DNA of 64,000 bases, from positions 372,001-436,000 of the forward strand of contig NZ_LQBO01000001.1 in the NCBI RefSeq assembly GCF_001507555.1, written 5' to 3'. Shown here piece by piece: positions 1 to 9,872 of this stretch. Under the pieces are notes generated by a model. That model did not search any database, was not told the DNA's origin, and was given only the letters and a program-made list of their open reading frames with translations. A program made the translations under genes and the position numbers. This DNA comes from Thiomicrospira sp. XS5. GTDB taxonomy: Bacteria > Pseudomonadota > Gammaproteobacteria > Thiomicrospirales > Thiomicrospiraceae. Each line of letters begins with the position of its first letter. Position 1 is the stretch's first letter.

Positions 1-1
1 C

Positions 2-988
2 TGGTATTTCCTGCAAAAACCCGCCGCCCAAGCGCCCGGCCAACTGACGCTCTATGGCAATGTCGATTTACGCCAGGTCAATCTCGCTTTTCAGGTCACC
101 GGACAGATTGAACGCATGCAAGTCACCGAAGGCACCCACGTTAAGCCCGGCCAAGAACTGGCCTGTGTCGATCAAACGCGTTACCAAGCCAAGCTGGAAC
201 TGGCCCAAGCCAATGTCGCGGCCCTTCAAGCTCACCTCGACAAACTCATCGCCGGCAACCGTCCTCAAGAAATCGCCCAAGCCAAAAACACCTATCTCGC
301 CACGCAAAGTGAAGCCAAGCAAGCCTATAAAACCTACGAACGCTTGAAAGCCCTGTTACCGAAAAAACTCGCATCGCAGGAAGACGTCGATAACGCCGAA
401 GCCAAGGCCAAAGCCTTGCGCCATCAGGAAAAAGCCACCTATGAAGCTTGGCAGGTCGCCATTCTCGGCGCTCGCGACGAAGACATCGCGCAGGTGCGGG
501 CCCAAATCGCGCAAGCCGAGGCCGAAGTCAAACTGGCGGAAAAAAACCTCACCGATACCCAACTGCTTTCTCCCATTGACGGCATCGTCCGCGACCGGGT
601 ACTGGAACCGGGCGACCTCGCCCAACCGCAACAAACCGTCATGACGCTGGCCCTCAACAGCCCGAAATGGGTGCGCGCTTACGTGTCCGAAACCGCCCTC
701 GGGCAACTCAAACTCGGCCAACCGGCTCGCGTCCGAACCGACAGCTACCCCGACAAAGATTACTCCGGCTGGATCGGTTACATCTCACCGACCGCCGAAT
801 TCACCCCGAAAACAGTGCAAACCGAAGAACTGCGCACTCAGTTGGTCTACCAGGTTCGCGTCTTCACCTGCGATCCGGACAGCGAACTCCGCCTCGGGAT
901 GCCGGCCACCGTCTCACTCGACCTCCACGCCCCGCCGTTGAAGAACCCACAATGCGACGCGCCATCGGATCACCTGGCGGATAACTAA
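2..988 (+). CDS. HlyD-family membrane fusion (periplasmic adaptor) protein, 5' truncated by window edge
   Basis: The reading frame is open from the first bases and runs to the stop at 988, so the true start lies upstream. The visible part has the usual adaptor plan: an N-terminal biotinyl-lipoyl half motif (ITGQIERMQVTEGTHVKPGQ-like region), a long Gln/Ala/Glu-rich coiled-coil hairpin (about residues 60-190), the second lipoyl half (LLSPIDGIVRDRVLEPGDL) and a beta-barrel domain. It ends 5 bp before the double ATPase gene. Family and neighbours match the YbhG adaptor of YbhGFSR-type exporters, which links an inner-membrane ABC pump to an outer-membrane channel. The substrate cannot be read from sequence. 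Confidence 0.88.
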   Translation, partial: WYFLQKPAAQAPGQLTLYGNVDLRQVNLAFQVTGQIERMQVTEGTHVKPGQELACVDQTRYQAKLELAQANVAALQAHLDKLIAGNRPQEIAQAKNTYLATQSEAKQAYKTYERLKALLPKKLASQEDVDNAEAKAKALRHQEKATYEAWQVAILGARDEDIAQVRAQIAQAEAEVKLAEKNLTDTQLLSPIDGIVRDRVLEPGDLAQPQQTVMTLALNSPKWVRAYVSETALGQLKLGQPARVRTDSYPDKDYSGWIGYISPTAEFTPKTVQTEELRTQLVYQVRVFTCDPDSELRLGMPATVSLDLHAPPLKNPQCDAPSDHLADN

Positions 989-993
989 GCACC

Positions 994-2796
994 ATGCTGA
1001 TGGATTCGGCCGCCCCCTTATCGATTGAAAACGTCAGCAAGGCGTTCGTGCTACCGAATCGCCGAGTGCAAGCGCTTGACGACGTCACCTTTCACATCGA
1101 ACCCGGCCAAGTCACCGGTTTGATCGGCGCGGATGCCGCCGGGAAGACCACCCTGATGCGTTTGGTTGCCGGGTTGCTGACACTGGATGCCGGGCGCATC
1201 AACGTTCTCGGTTACGACGTCACCGAATCGCCGCTCGCCATTCAATCGGCCATCGGTTATATGCCGCAACAATTCGGCCTCTATCAAGACCTCACCGTTC
1301 TCGAAAACCTCCAACTGTATGCCGATTTGCAAAGCCTACCGCTGGACCAACGTGACGCCCGGTTCGACCAGCTTCTCAACATGACCGGGATGGCGCCTTT
1401 TCGGGCCCGCTTGGCTGGCAAACTCTCCGGCGGCATGAAACAAAAACTCGGTCTGGCCTGCACTTTATTGAAATCGCCGGATTTACTGTTATTGGACGAA
1501 CCGACTGTCGGCGTCGACCCGGTTTCGCGCCGCGAGCTCTGGGAAATCGTCTATCACGCCGTAGAAGAAAACGGCATGAGCGTTCTGCTCAGCACGGCCT
1601 ATCTCGACGAGGCCGAGCGCTGCCGTGATATCAAACTGTTACACGAAGGTCGCCTGCTGTCGGAAGGACCGCCCGACCAGTTCACCCAACCGCTTCAAAA
1701 CCGAACCTTTCTGGTCAGCAGCAATGCGGCCTGTCCCAAACGGCAATTGAAAAAGCAGCTCAGCCACCAACCCGGTGTGCGCGATGCCTTGATTTTCGGC
1801 GAGACGGTCCGCATTCTCACCGCCGACGTTCAACCCGAACCGGATACATTACTTGCACCACTGAATTGCCCGAACGCCGACTTGCGCATCGAGCCGGTTG
1901 ATCCACGTTTTGAGGATGCCTTTGTCGATCAACTCAGCCAGCAGGACGACGCCGTTGCCGAACCCTCGCAACCGATGGAAACCGCCGAGTCGACGCCCGA
2001 CGATGACAAGGCCCCATCTTCCGATCCCGCCATTGATGTCGAAAACCTGGTGTGTCGCTTCGGCGATTTCGTCGCGGTCGACCACCTGTCGTTTCAAGTG
2101 CAACGCGGTGAAATCTTCGGCTTGCTGGGCGCCAACGGGGCCGGAAAGACCACCACCTTCCGCATGCTATGCGGGTTGCTGCCCGCCACCGAAGGCCATT
2201 TACACGTCGCCGGGCTCAACCTGCGCAAAGCGCGCGCTCAAGCTCGGGCCCGGCTGGGGTATATGTCACAGAAGTTCTCGCTTTACGGTGTAATGACCGT
2301 GGCCCAAAACCTCAACTTTTACAGCAAAGTTTACGGCTTGAGCGGGCGACGCCGCCGGGAACGCATCGATTGGGCCATCGAAATGTTCGAACTGGAAACC
2401 TATCTACACCAGACCAGCCACGACCTGCCGCTCGGCTTCAAGCAACGCCTGGCGATGGCTTGTGCCCTAATGCACGAGCCGGACATTCTGTTTCTGGACG
2501 AACCGACTTCCGGCGTCGACCCGATGGGACGACGGGATTTCTGGAACAAAATCAATGCGCTGGCCGAACAGGGCGTGACCATAATGGTCACCACCCATTT
2601 CATGGAAGAAGCGGAATACTGCGACCGGATGGCGATTATGGCCAGCGGCCAAATTCTCGCCATCGGCTCACCGGCCGACATCAAACAAAACGCTGGTCAA
2701 ACCGATATGGAAGAGGCCTTTATCCACATTATCGAACAGCAAAAAACCGAGCCGACAGCGTCTCGCCAGCCTCAGAATTCGGAGGCCGTCGGATGA
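994..2796 (+). CDS. ABC exporter ATPase with two fused nucleotide-binding domains (YbhF-like)
   Basis: This 600-residue protein carries two ABC ATPase domains. The first has Walker A GADAAGKTT, signature LSGGMKQK and Walker B LLLDEPTVGVDP. The second has Walker A GANGAGKTT, a degenerate signature (LPLGFKQRLA) and Walker B LFLDEPTSGVDP. An acidic, Pro/Asp-rich linker separates them (about residues 315-345). Tandem domains with a weak second signature are typical of YbhF/RbbA-type ATPases. The stop overlaps the next start by 4 bp (ATGA), so it is translationally coupled to the permeases. It powers export of an unidentified, probably toxic or hydrophobic, substrate. Confidence 0.9.
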   Translation: MLMDSAAPLSIENVSKAFVLPNRRVQALDDVTFHIEPGQVTGLIGADAAGKTTLMRLVAGLLTLDAGRINVLGYDVTESPLAIQSAIGYMPQQFGLYQDLTVLENLQLYADLQSLPLDQRDARFDQLLNMTGMAPFRARLAGKLSGGMKQKLGLACTLLKSPDLLLLDEPTVGVDPVSRRELWEIVYHAVEENGMSVLLSTAYLDEAERCRDIKLLHEGRLLSEGPPDQFTQPLQNRTFLVSSNAACPKRQLKKQLSHQPGVRDALIFGETVRILTADVQPEPDTLLAPLNCPNADLRIEPVDPRFEDAFVDQLSQQDDAVAEPSQPMETAESTPDDDKAPSSDPAIDVENLVCRFGDFVAVDHLSFQVQRGEIFGLLGANGAGKTTTFRMLCGLLPATEGHLHVAGLNLRKARAQARARLGYMSQKFSLYGVMTVAQNLNFYSKVYGLSGRRRRERIDWAIEMFELETYLHQTSHDLPLGFKQRLAMACALMHEPDILFLDEPTSGVDPMGRRDFWNKINALAEQGVTIMVTTHFMEEAEYCDRMAIMASGQILAIGSPADIKQNAGQTDMEEAFIHIIEQQKTEPTASRQPQNSEAVG

Positions 2797-3929
2797 GTGC
2801 GACAACACGTCAAGCCCGCTGGATGCGTATTCGGGGGTTAATTCGCAAGGAATTTCTACAAATCATCCGCGACCCGAGCAGCATCAGCATCGCCTTTATT
2901 CTGCCGATTATCCTGTTGTTGATTTTCGGTTACGGTGTCAACCTTGATGCCAAGCACATCAAGCTCGGCGTCGTCCAACAACAACCCTCGGTGGAATCAC
3001 AGAGTTTCGTCAGCCGCTTCCACCGTTCGGAATATTTCAACACCCGTAATTATCTGACCGTCAACGACGGTCAAAACGCCATGCAGACCGGTGACATCCA
3101 AGCCTTATTGATTCTCAAAAGCAATTTCGCGCGGGAGTTCCATCAAACCGACGCCGCCCCCGTGCAATTGCTGGTCAATGGCGTGGATTCCAACACCGCC
3201 AACCTCATCAACGGTTATGTGCAGGGTACCTGGGCGGAGTGGCTGATCGCTTACGGCGACGCGCGTGGCATCGAATTCAGTCAGCCGGTGGAACAGCTCA
3301 CCCGCATCTGGTTCAACAGTGAGATTAACAGCCGCTATTTTCTGGTGCCGGGCTTAATTGCCATCATCATGACGCTGATCGGCGCCCTGCTGACCTCGCT
3401 GGTCATCGCCCGTGAATGGGAACGCGGCACCATGGAAGCCCTGCTGGTCACGCCCGTGTCGATTCAAGAACTGCTGTTAAGCAAAGTCATTCCGTATTTC
3501 GTGCTGGGCATGGGCGGCATGTTGCTAAGTTTGGTGATGGCCCTGTTCCTGTTCGAAGTACCGTTACGCGGCGCTTTGGCCTGGCTGCTGCTGAGCTCGG
3601 CGGTGTTTCTGTGGGTGGCGCTGTCAATGGGCATCCTGATCTCCACCGTCGGGAAAACCCAATTTGTCGCCGGGCAAATCGCCATTATCGTCACCTTTTT
3701 GCCCGCCTTTCTGTTGTCCGGCTTTATTTTCGACATCGGCAGTACCCCCGTGTTCATCCAATGGGTCACACACATCGTCCCGGCGCGTTACTTCGTCGCC
3801 TTGTTGCAAACCGAATTCCTCGCCGGAGACATTCTGTGGGTGATTCTGCCCAACCTCGCCGCCTTGGTTTTGATGGGATTGATTTTGACACTGGTTGTTT
3901 TGAAAAAATCCTATAAGAGGTTGGACTGA
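2793..3929 (+). CDS. ABC-2 type permease, first of a pair (YbhS-like)
   Basis: The start at 2793 overlaps the ATPase stop; a longer frame extending back to 2169 lies inside the ATPase gene and is rejected. The 378-residue product begins with MSATTRQARW, followed by a cytoplasmic amphipathic stretch (LIRKEFLQIIRDP), the first membrane helix, a long extracytoplasmic domain (about residues 60-180), and five hydrophobic segments containing EWERGTMEALLVTPV, the conserved coupling motif of ABC-2 permeases. It pairs with the following permease to form the membrane channel of the YbhGFSR-type exporter. Confidence 0.9.
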   Translation: MSATTRQARWMRIRGLIRKEFLQIIRDPSSISIAFILPIILLLIFGYGVNLDAKHIKLGVVQQQPSVESQSFVSRFHRSEYFNTRNYLTVNDGQNAMQTGDIQALLILKSNFAREFHQTDAAPVQLLVNGVDSNTANLINGYVQGTWAEWLIAYGDARGIEFSQPVEQLTRIWFNSEINSRYFLVPGLIAIIMTLIGALLTSLVIAREWERGTMEALLVTPVSIQELLLSKVIPYFVLGMGGMLLSLVMALFLFEVPLRGALAWLLLSSAVFLWVALSMGILISTVGKTQFVAGQIAIIVTFLPAFLLSGFIFDIGSTPVFIQWVTHIVPARYFVALLQTEFLAGDILWVILPNLAALVLMGLILTLVVLKKSYKRLD

Positions 3930-5050
3930 TGGCTTGGTTATCCTGGGCCCGTATCTGGGCGTTGACCCTGAAAGAATTCAGCGTGCTGTTTCAGGACAAG
4001 CGCACCCGCTTCGTGGTCATCGGGCCACCGCTGATTCAGCTGTTCGTCTTCGGTTACGCCGCCACCTTCGATTTGAAACAGGCGCCGGTGGCGATCTTCA
4101 ACCAGGATCAAGGCATGGTGTCGCAGGAAATCATCGGTCATTTGGCCGGTTCCGATACCTTTGAAATCGTCGCCCACCTTCACAGCAATCGCGAGGTGCC
4201 GGACATCATTGACCGCAAACAAGCCATGATCGTGGTCAGCTTTCCGAGCGATTTCTCTTCCCGCCTGATGAGCACCGGAAAAACCCAGATGCAGGTGATT
4301 GTCGACGGCCGTAACTCCAACACCGCCTTGCTGGCGCAAAACGATGTCGCTCAAGTGGTAGAAGCCTTCAATCAAGACTGGGCCGAGCGCCATGACCTGC
4401 CCAATCCGCCGATTGCTCTGGTGCCCCGCAACTGGTTCAACGAAAACCTGGAAAGCAATTGGTTTTTCGTGCCCGGTATCGTGGGCTTGATTGTATTGGT
4501 GGTATCCTTGCTGGTGACGGCCTTGTCGGTGGCGCGCGAACGCGAGGAAGGCACCTTCGACCAACTGTTGGTCACCCCCGCTTTGCCGGTGGAAATCCTC
4601 ATCGGCAAATCCCTGCCCGGTTTGCTCATCGGTTTGTTTGAAAGCAACGTCATCGTCCTGCTCGCCATCTTCTGGTTCGACGTGCCGTTCCGCGGCGATT
4701 ACCTGCTGTTACAGTTCGCACTGTTCTTCTTCATCCTTTCGGCCATCGGCATCGGACTGATGATTTCGTCCTTCTCCACCACTCAACAGCAGGCCTTATT
4801 GGGCGCCTTTATGTTCATGGTTCCGGCGGTCATTCTGTCCGGGTTCGCTACACCGATCGAAAACATGCCGGATGTGATTCAGTGGCTGACGTACCTCGAC
4901 CCGATGCGCTATTTCCTTGTCGTGGTGCGCGGTGTTTTTCTGCAGGATATGTCGTTTGACAGCCTCTGGCCGCAAATCTGGCCAATGATGATCATCGCGC
5001 TGGTCACGCTGTCGATGGCCGCCTGGTTGTTTAGACATCGCACCGATTAA
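3929..5050 (+). CDS. ABC-2 type permease, second of a pair (YbhR-like)
   Basis: The ATG shares its A with the previous gene's TGA, so the two permeases are coupled. The 373-residue protein has the same plan as its neighbour: N-terminal LTLKEFSVLFQDKRTR, one membrane helix, a large periplasmic loop, then five helices with the motif REREEGTFDQLLVTPA. It is last in the adaptor-ATPase-permease-permease operon. A CCAGGCCTGG palindrome lies 88 bp downstream. The operon order matches ybhGFSR of enterics; substrate unknown. Confidence 0.9.
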   Translation: MAWLSWARIWALTLKEFSVLFQDKRTRFVVIGPPLIQLFVFGYAATFDLKQAPVAIFNQDQGMVSQEIIGHLAGSDTFEIVAHLHSNREVPDIIDRKQAMIVVSFPSDFSSRLMSTGKTQMQVIVDGRNSNTALLAQNDVAQVVEAFNQDWAERHDLPNPPIALVPRNWFNENLESNWFFVPGIVGLIVLVVSLLVTALSVAREREEGTFDQLLVTPALPVEILIGKSLPGLLIGLFESNVIVLLAIFWFDVPFRGDYLLLQFALFFFILSAIGIGLMISSFSTTQQQALLGAFMFMVPAVILSGFATPIENMPDVIQWLTYLDPMRYFLVVVRGVFLQDMSFDSLWPQIWPMMIIALVTLSMAAWLFRHRTD

Positions 5051-5137
5051 TGTGGTAAATTGGGTTTTAATTCGACTGCACTCGATACGATAAACGGACA
5101 CATTCAATTTGGTTCAGGCACGATGATAATAAAACGC

Positions 5138-5147
5138 CCAGGCCTGG
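5138..5147. repeat. CCAGGCCTGG palindrome, intergenic copy
   Basis: Exact 10-bp palindrome between the exporter operon and the polysaccharide deacetylase gene. Only the left flank (aaaacgc) follows the extended consensus, so it is a poor terminator. One of 15 exact copies in the window. Confidence 0.85.
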
Positions 5148-5190
5148 AGACGATTGAAACCAATGGAAACCGTGATTGAGGAATCACATC

Positions 5191-6351
5191 ATGCCAAAGC
5201 CGCCCAATGCATCGAAACATCCTAGATCCCGACCGGTTTGGTACGGTTTGTTCCTAGTCGTTGGGCTGGTGGCCATTGGCCTCGTCGCCTGGCCGCTGCA
5301 GCCGCCGGAAGCCTCCTCCACCCCGGTGGCGGCCACGAACTCAAAAGCCTCTGCCGCCGATAACAGCGCGGTGATTTTGATTTACCACCATTTCGGTAAA
5401 GACTCCGTGCCCAGCACCAATATCCGTTTGGCACAATTTGACGACCAACTCGATTATTTGGCGGAAAACGATTTCCATGTCTGGTCACTGTCGCAACTGG
5501 TCTCGGCGTTCAAACACCAAACGCCGATTCCCGACAAAACCGTGGTGTTTACCGTCGACGACGCTTGGATCAGCGTTTATCAAGAAGCGATTCCCCGTTT
5601 CAAAGCCCGCGGCTGGCCAATGACGGTGTTCGTCAATACCGACGCCATCGACCAAGGCTATACCTCCAGCATGACCTGGGAACAGATGCGCGAAGTGCAG
5701 GGCGACGGCATTGAATTCGCCAATCATTCCCGCTCCCACGACCCGCTGATTCGTCGATCCGACGAATCCGACCAGGCCTGGCGAAAACGGGTTCGCGAGG
5801 AAGTCAGTGGCGCACAACAACGTTTACAGGCCGAACTGGGCGCCGATACCAACCAGACCAAATTGCTGTCCTATCCCTATGGCGAATTTTCCGAAGCCCT
5901 CGCCAATCTGGTCAAAGAAATGGGCTATGTCGGCATCGCCCAAAATTCCGGCGCCGTCAACCGCCATTCCGACTTACGAGCCTTGATGCGCTTTCCGATG
6001 AGCGAAGCCTTTGCCGATATGGAAGCCTTTAAACAAAAGGTCCATGCCGTGGTCTTGCCGGTGGAGACAGTTGACCCCTTTGACCCGGTCATCCGCGACA
6101 ACCCGCCGCACTTGACGTTATCGTTCACCAAACCGCCCGGCCGTAATATCCAGTGTTTCAACCCGCAGGGCGAACGCTTGCAGCAGCAATGGTTAAACGA
6201 CACCACCTTGGATGTCTGGAATGAAAAACCGATTCCACCCCCACGCAGTCGCTACGCCTGCACCCAATTGACCCGAGATGGTCGCTGGCGTTGGTTCAGC
6301 CACAGCTGGGTGGTGCCGAAAGCCGCTTCTTCCGGGCTTCAGGAAAATTAA
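5191..6351 (+). CDS. Membrane-anchored polysaccharide deacetylase (NodB domain)
   Basis: A carbohydrate esterase 4 fold protein of 386 residues. The start at 5191 is preferred to an upstream TTG at 5176 because TGAGGA sits 8 bp before it. One N-terminal membrane helix (WYGLFLVVGLVAIGLVAWPL) should anchor it facing the periplasm. NodB motifs are visible: the TVDDA aspartate pair that binds metal and NHSRSHD (HxxSH type). The C-terminal third (FDPVIRDNPPHLTLSF onward) looks like a separate beta domain. Related proteins deacetylate poly-N-acetylglucosamine or peptidoglycan; which applies here is unknown. The next gene is a diguanylate cyclase, so a biofilm role is possible. Confidence 0.85.
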   Translation: MPKPPNASKHPRSRPVWYGLFLVVGLVAIGLVAWPLQPPEASSTPVAATNSKASAADNSAVILIYHHFGKDSVPSTNIRLAQFDDQLDYLAENDFHVWSLSQLVSAFKHQTPIPDKTVVFTVDDAWISVYQEAIPRFKARGWPMTVFVNTDAIDQGYTSSMTWEQMREVQGDGIEFANHSRSHDPLIRRSDESDQAWRKRVREEVSGAQQRLQAELGADTNQTKLLSYPYGEFSEALANLVKEMGYVGIAQNSGAVNRHSDLRALMRFPMSEAFADMEAFKQKVHAVVLPVETVDPFDPVIRDNPPHLTLSFTKPPGRNIQCFNPQGERLQQQWLNDTTLDVWNEKPIPPPRSRYACTQLTRDGRWRWFSHSWVVPKAASSGLQEN

Positions 6352-6443
6352 ACACTGTGATATCAAAAAGTTACCCTATTTTTACGTAGATGCGCTAGAA
6401 TGAACTGTTACTGATTTTACAAACCCGAAACCTCGATAACCCT

Positions 6444-7703
6444 ATGACACGAAAAAAGTTTTTCAATGCGGACAACCTGCTCATCGCCATCGCTCTGGTG
6501 TCGATTATCGCATTGGTCTTCACGCTGGTTTCGGTGTCCCAAAAGATGACAACGGAAACCCTCGATGAGGCGTCCCATGCCATCAATACCCAATATCAAA
6601 AACTCGATAACCTGCTCAATCTGCAGCTCTACGGCCAGAAACGCAATATCAAGCTCAGCTTGATGCTGTTGCTGGACGATGCTTTTGCCAAAGATGCCGC
6701 CAGAATGGAGTTTTATCAAGACGCATCGAACTTTATTAAGTATCGAGATCAATTGGCCAACATCATTGATGAATCCGAAGAAGATTGGTATCAACGGCTA
6801 AAAAGCCTCGCCAACCAAGCCGAACCCTTGCAGAACGAAGTCGCTGAATTAGCACTCTCTGGCCGCATTGAGCAAGGTAAGGACCTGTTAGCCAATGAAG
6901 GGATGCTGCAATTGGACGCTTTCGGACAAAACATCGAGGATTTCTCTCAATTCCAAGCCCAACAGACCCACCAACTGATCAAGCAAGCGCGCCATAATAT
7001 CGACAACACCATGCAAAAAATTATACTGCTGGCCACCTTACTGGTCCTGGTGAGCTTTTTCTTTGCTTACCTGTTGGCTCACCGGTTCCACCTTATCAAT
7101 CTGCGCCTGAAATCCGCAAACGACACCCTGGAAAAAGAGGTGGAAAACCGTACTCAGCGCCTCACCCAAGCTCAGACCGACCTGTTGGAAAAAAACCGGA
7201 TACTGGAACACTTGTCCACCACCGATGCGTTGACCCAACTGCACAATCGATTGAAAATCGAACGCATTCTGGAAACCCTGCAATTTCGTTACGAGACCGA
7301 ACAACGGCTGTACACCATTCTGTTTATCGACATTGATTTCTTCAAGGCGATCAATGATTCCTTCGGCCACCACACCGGCGATTTGGTCTTAAAAGACATG
7401 GCACACTGTCTCAGCCACACCTTCACCGACAATTGCCACATCGGCCGCTGGGGCGGCGAAGAATTTATCGTCATTCTGGAAGAAATCGACGCCCATCAAG
7501 CGGTGTTACTGGCGGAGGAATGCCGTCAGAAAATCGAAGCACATGATTTTCCGGTTAACCGCCCTTTGACCGTCAGCATCGGCTTGGCGACCATTGAACA
7601 CGGTGAAACCACCTCCGAAGTCATTCACCTGGCCGATACCGCCCTGTACGAGTCCAAACACGCCGGACGTAATCGGGTCACCATTTACGCCAAAGAAACC
7701 TGA
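6444..7703 (+). CDS. Membrane-bound diguanylate cyclase (GGDEF) with periplasmic sensor
   Basis: The 419-residue protein has a membrane helix at about residues 11-31, a helical extracytoplasmic sensor, a second helix at about 193-215 (ILLATLLVLVSFFFAYLLAHRF), a short coiled coil, then a GGDEF domain. The active-site motif is GGEEF near residue 337, so synthesis of c-di-GMP from GTP is expected. The RxxD inhibitory site normally found just upstream is absent (TDNC at that place), so product feedback through that site is unlikely. It stands alone between the deacetylase and a LysE exporter. Confidence 0.9.
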   Translation: MTRKKFFNADNLLIAIALVSIIALVFTLVSVSQKMTTETLDEASHAINTQYQKLDNLLNLQLYGQKRNIKLSLMLLLDDAFAKDAARMEFYQDASNFIKYRDQLANIIDESEEDWYQRLKSLANQAEPLQNEVAELALSGRIEQGKDLLANEGMLQLDAFGQNIEDFSQFQAQQTHQLIKQARHNIDNTMQKIILLATLLVLVSFFFAYLLAHRFHLINLRLKSANDTLEKEVENRTQRLTQAQTDLLEKNRILEHLSTTDALTQLHNRLKIERILETLQFRYETEQRLYTILFIDIDFFKAINDSFGHHTGDLVLKDMAHCLSHTFTDNCHIGRWGGEEFIVILEEIDAHQAVLLAEECRQKIEAHDFPVNRPLTVSIGLATIEHGETTSEVIHLADTALYESKHAGRNRVTIYAKET

Positions 7704-7722
7704 TGTGCTTAACCCAAAACCT

Positions 7723-7732
7723 CCAGGCCTGG
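7723..7732. repeat. CCAGGCCTGG palindrome, intergenic copy
   Basis: Exact palindrome 20 bp after the diguanylate cyclase stop, flanked by aaaacct on the left and tcattt on the right. It lies in the short gap before the LysE-family gene. Confidence 0.85.
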
Positions 7733-7756
7733 TCATTTCCTTGACTTATCCTCACG

Positions 7757-8389
7757 ATGCCCGCACTTGATACCCTGCTGCCTTTCACCGGTTTGATGAT
7801 TGTGCTCGCGCTGTCGCCCGGGCCGGACAATCTGTTTGTGCTCATGCAATCGGCCGTTCATGGCAAAATGGCCGGGGTTTGGGTCACGCTGGGGCTGTGT
7901 ACCGGCTTAATCGGCCACACCTTAGCCGTCGCGCTTGGCCTGGCGCTGGTGCTCAAAACCTCGCCCTGGTTATTTACCATCATCCAAGCCATCGGGGCCG
8001 CTTATCTGCTTTACCTCGCGTGGCAAAGTTACCGAGCCGCCAATTGCCATATCAGCCAACAATTGCCTCAGCTCAGCGCCGGGCAACTCTATCGCCGCGG
8101 CGTCTTAATGAACATTACCAACCCCAAAGTCACCCTATTCTTTCTGGCCTTTCTACCGCAGTTTGTCGCCCCCGAAACCAACCACTTCACTGTGCAAATA
8201 CTGGTGCTGGGCGGCCTGGCCATTCTCGCCACTTTGTTGGTGTTCGGCAGTATTGCGCTGTTTGCCGGCGCCCTGAAAATCCTCAATCAATCCGATTTGG
8301 CACAACGCCGCCTCCACCTGACCACTGCCGGGATACTGGCGCTATTAGGTTTAAAGCTGTTTTTTGATCTGGCGCAATCACTTTATTAA
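7757..8389 (+). CDS. LysE/RhtB-family amino-acid exporter
   Basis: A 210-residue, strongly hydrophobic protein with about six membrane helices. The N-terminal signature ALSPGPDNLFVLMQSAVHGKMAGV matches the PGPD(N/F)xxV motif of LysE/RhtB exporters, and MNITNPKVTLFFLAFLPQF is the second conserved block. Family members export amino acids such as homoserine, threonine or lysine using the proton gradient. The substrate cannot be assigned from this sequence. It is preceded by a palindrome and followed by a separately started metallo-hydrolase gene. Confidence 0.88.
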   Translation: MPALDTLLPFTGLMIVLALSPGPDNLFVLMQSAVHGKMAGVWVTLGLCTGLIGHTLAVALGLALVLKTSPWLFTIIQAIGAAYLLYLAWQSYRAANCHISQQLPQLSAGQLYRRGVLMNITNPKVTLFFLAFLPQFVAPETNHFTVQILVLGGLAILATLLVFGSIALFAGALKILNQSDLAQRRLHLTTAGILALLGLKLFFDLAQSLY

Positions 8390-8456
8390 GCGCTTTTTTA
8401 CGTAATTCCTGTAAAATAAAATCGTCTTTAAGCGATTACCATTCGAGGGGTGCGAT

Positions 8457-9860
8457 ATGACACCGATTCAATCCTATGGAGCGGCGGAAACCGTCACCGG
8501 TTCCTGCCACTATTTACAACTGAAACAAGGTCCACAAATCCTGGTGGATTGCGGCATGTTTCAAGGCCGTTCCGCCAAACAGGCCAATGACGATTTCGGG
8601 TTCAACCCGGCCGACATTGACCTGCTACTACTCACCCACGCTCACCTCGACCACGTCGGGCGCATTCCCAAACTGGTCAATGAAGGTTTCAGCGGCCGCA
8701 TCGTCTGCCTACGCGCCACCTATGACCTTATGCAAGTCATCTTGGTGGACAGCGCGAAAATCATGCGCGAAGACTATAAAACCGACCTGAAAAAAGCCCA
8801 GCGTCGCGGTGAAGAAGACAAAGTCCGCCCGCCACTCTACACCATGGACGATGTCCAAGCCGTATTTGACCTGAGCGTTCAATACGCCGAATACGACCAG
8901 CCGGCAAAATTAACACAGGGCGTCTCCGCCACCTTCCGCAATGCCGGCCACATTCTTGGTTCCGCTAGCATTCAAATCGACTTTCAGGAAGACAACCAAC
9001 CGAAAACGGTGGTGTTTTCCGGCGATCTCGGCAACCAAAAAGATATTGCCATGCCGTCGCCGGCTTACGTCGAACAGGCCGATGCGCTCTACATCGAATC
9101 CACTTACGGGGACCGTAATCACCGCCCGTTGGAAGGCAGTATTTCCGAGTTCAAGCAAGCCATCGTCACCACCCTGATGAACCAAGGCAATGTGTTGATT
9201 CCATCGTTCGCCATCGAGCGCTCGCAGGAAATCCTGCTGCTGTTGAAGCAGATGTATTACGACAACGAACTGCCGACCTGCAAAGTCTTTCTTGACTCAC
9301 CGATGGCGATTCGCGCCACCGAAATTTACAACCAATACCACACCGATCTGAACGAAAACGCCGAAGCCCTACACGCCAAAGACGATTCGGTGTTTGACTT
9401 CCCCTATTTGGAATATTCGATTAAAGGCAGCGATTCCATGCGCATCAATGACGAAGAAAGCGGTTGTATTATCATCGCCGGCAGTGGCATGTGCACCGGT
9501 GGACGTATTTTGCATCACTTCAAACACCGTTTGTGGAACGCCCGCAACGCCGTGCTGTTTGTCGGATACCAAGCCGTCGGCACCTTGGGGCGCCTGCTGG
9601 TGGACGGTGCCGAGGAAATCCGTATTTACCGGGAAAAAATCAAAGTCCGCGCGAAAATCCATATGATCAACGGCTTTTCCGCTCACGCCGATCAAGACGA
9701 ACTCCTCGATTGGATGGCCCATTTCCGCCAACTGGATAAAATCTTTTTGATTCACGGCGAACGCGATAAACAGGAAATCTTCAAAGCCGCCATCGAAGAA
9801 AAATTCCACCACCGCAAACCGGTGCACATCGTGGAATACGCCGAAGAAGTCTGGATTTAA
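8457..9860 (+). CDS. Metallo-beta-lactamase-fold RNase with beta-CASP domain
   Basis: The 467-residue protein shows the metallo-beta-lactamase zinc motif THAHLDH near residue 60, the GH of NAGHILGSAS, the aspartate of FSGDLGN, then a beta-CASP insertion and the C-terminal GFSAHADQDEL and FLIHGE motifs. This architecture is that of CPSF73/Ysh1-like RNA-processing hydrolases found in many bacteria. RNA cleavage in the cytoplasm is the family expectation; its target is unknown. GAGGGG precedes the ATG at 8457. The next gene starts 12 bp after its stop, suggesting one transcript. Confidence 0.9.
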   Translation: MTPIQSYGAAETVTGSCHYLQLKQGPQILVDCGMFQGRSAKQANDDFGFNPADIDLLLLTHAHLDHVGRIPKLVNEGFSGRIVCLRATYDLMQVILVDSAKIMREDYKTDLKKAQRRGEEDKVRPPLYTMDDVQAVFDLSVQYAEYDQPAKLTQGVSATFRNAGHILGSASIQIDFQEDNQPKTVVFSGDLGNQKDIAMPSPAYVEQADALYIESTYGDRNHRPLEGSISEFKQAIVTTLMNQGNVLIPSFAIERSQEILLLLKQMYYDNELPTCKVFLDSPMAIRATEIYNQYHTDLNENAEALHAKDDSVFDFPYLEYSIKGSDSMRINDEESGCIIIAGSGMCTGGRILHHFKHRLWNARNAVLFVGYQAVGTLGRLLVDGAEEIRIYREKIKVRAKIHMINGFSAHADQDELLDWMAHFRQLDKIFLIHGERDKQEIFKAAIEEKFHHRKPVHIVEYAEEVWI

Positions 9861-9872
9861 GAGGAGGACAAG

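Noticed and set aside
3938-4564. A 208-codon minus-strand frame inside the second ABC permease
   Set aside because: His/Gln-rich composition without motifs, typical of the shadow of a membrane-protein gene.
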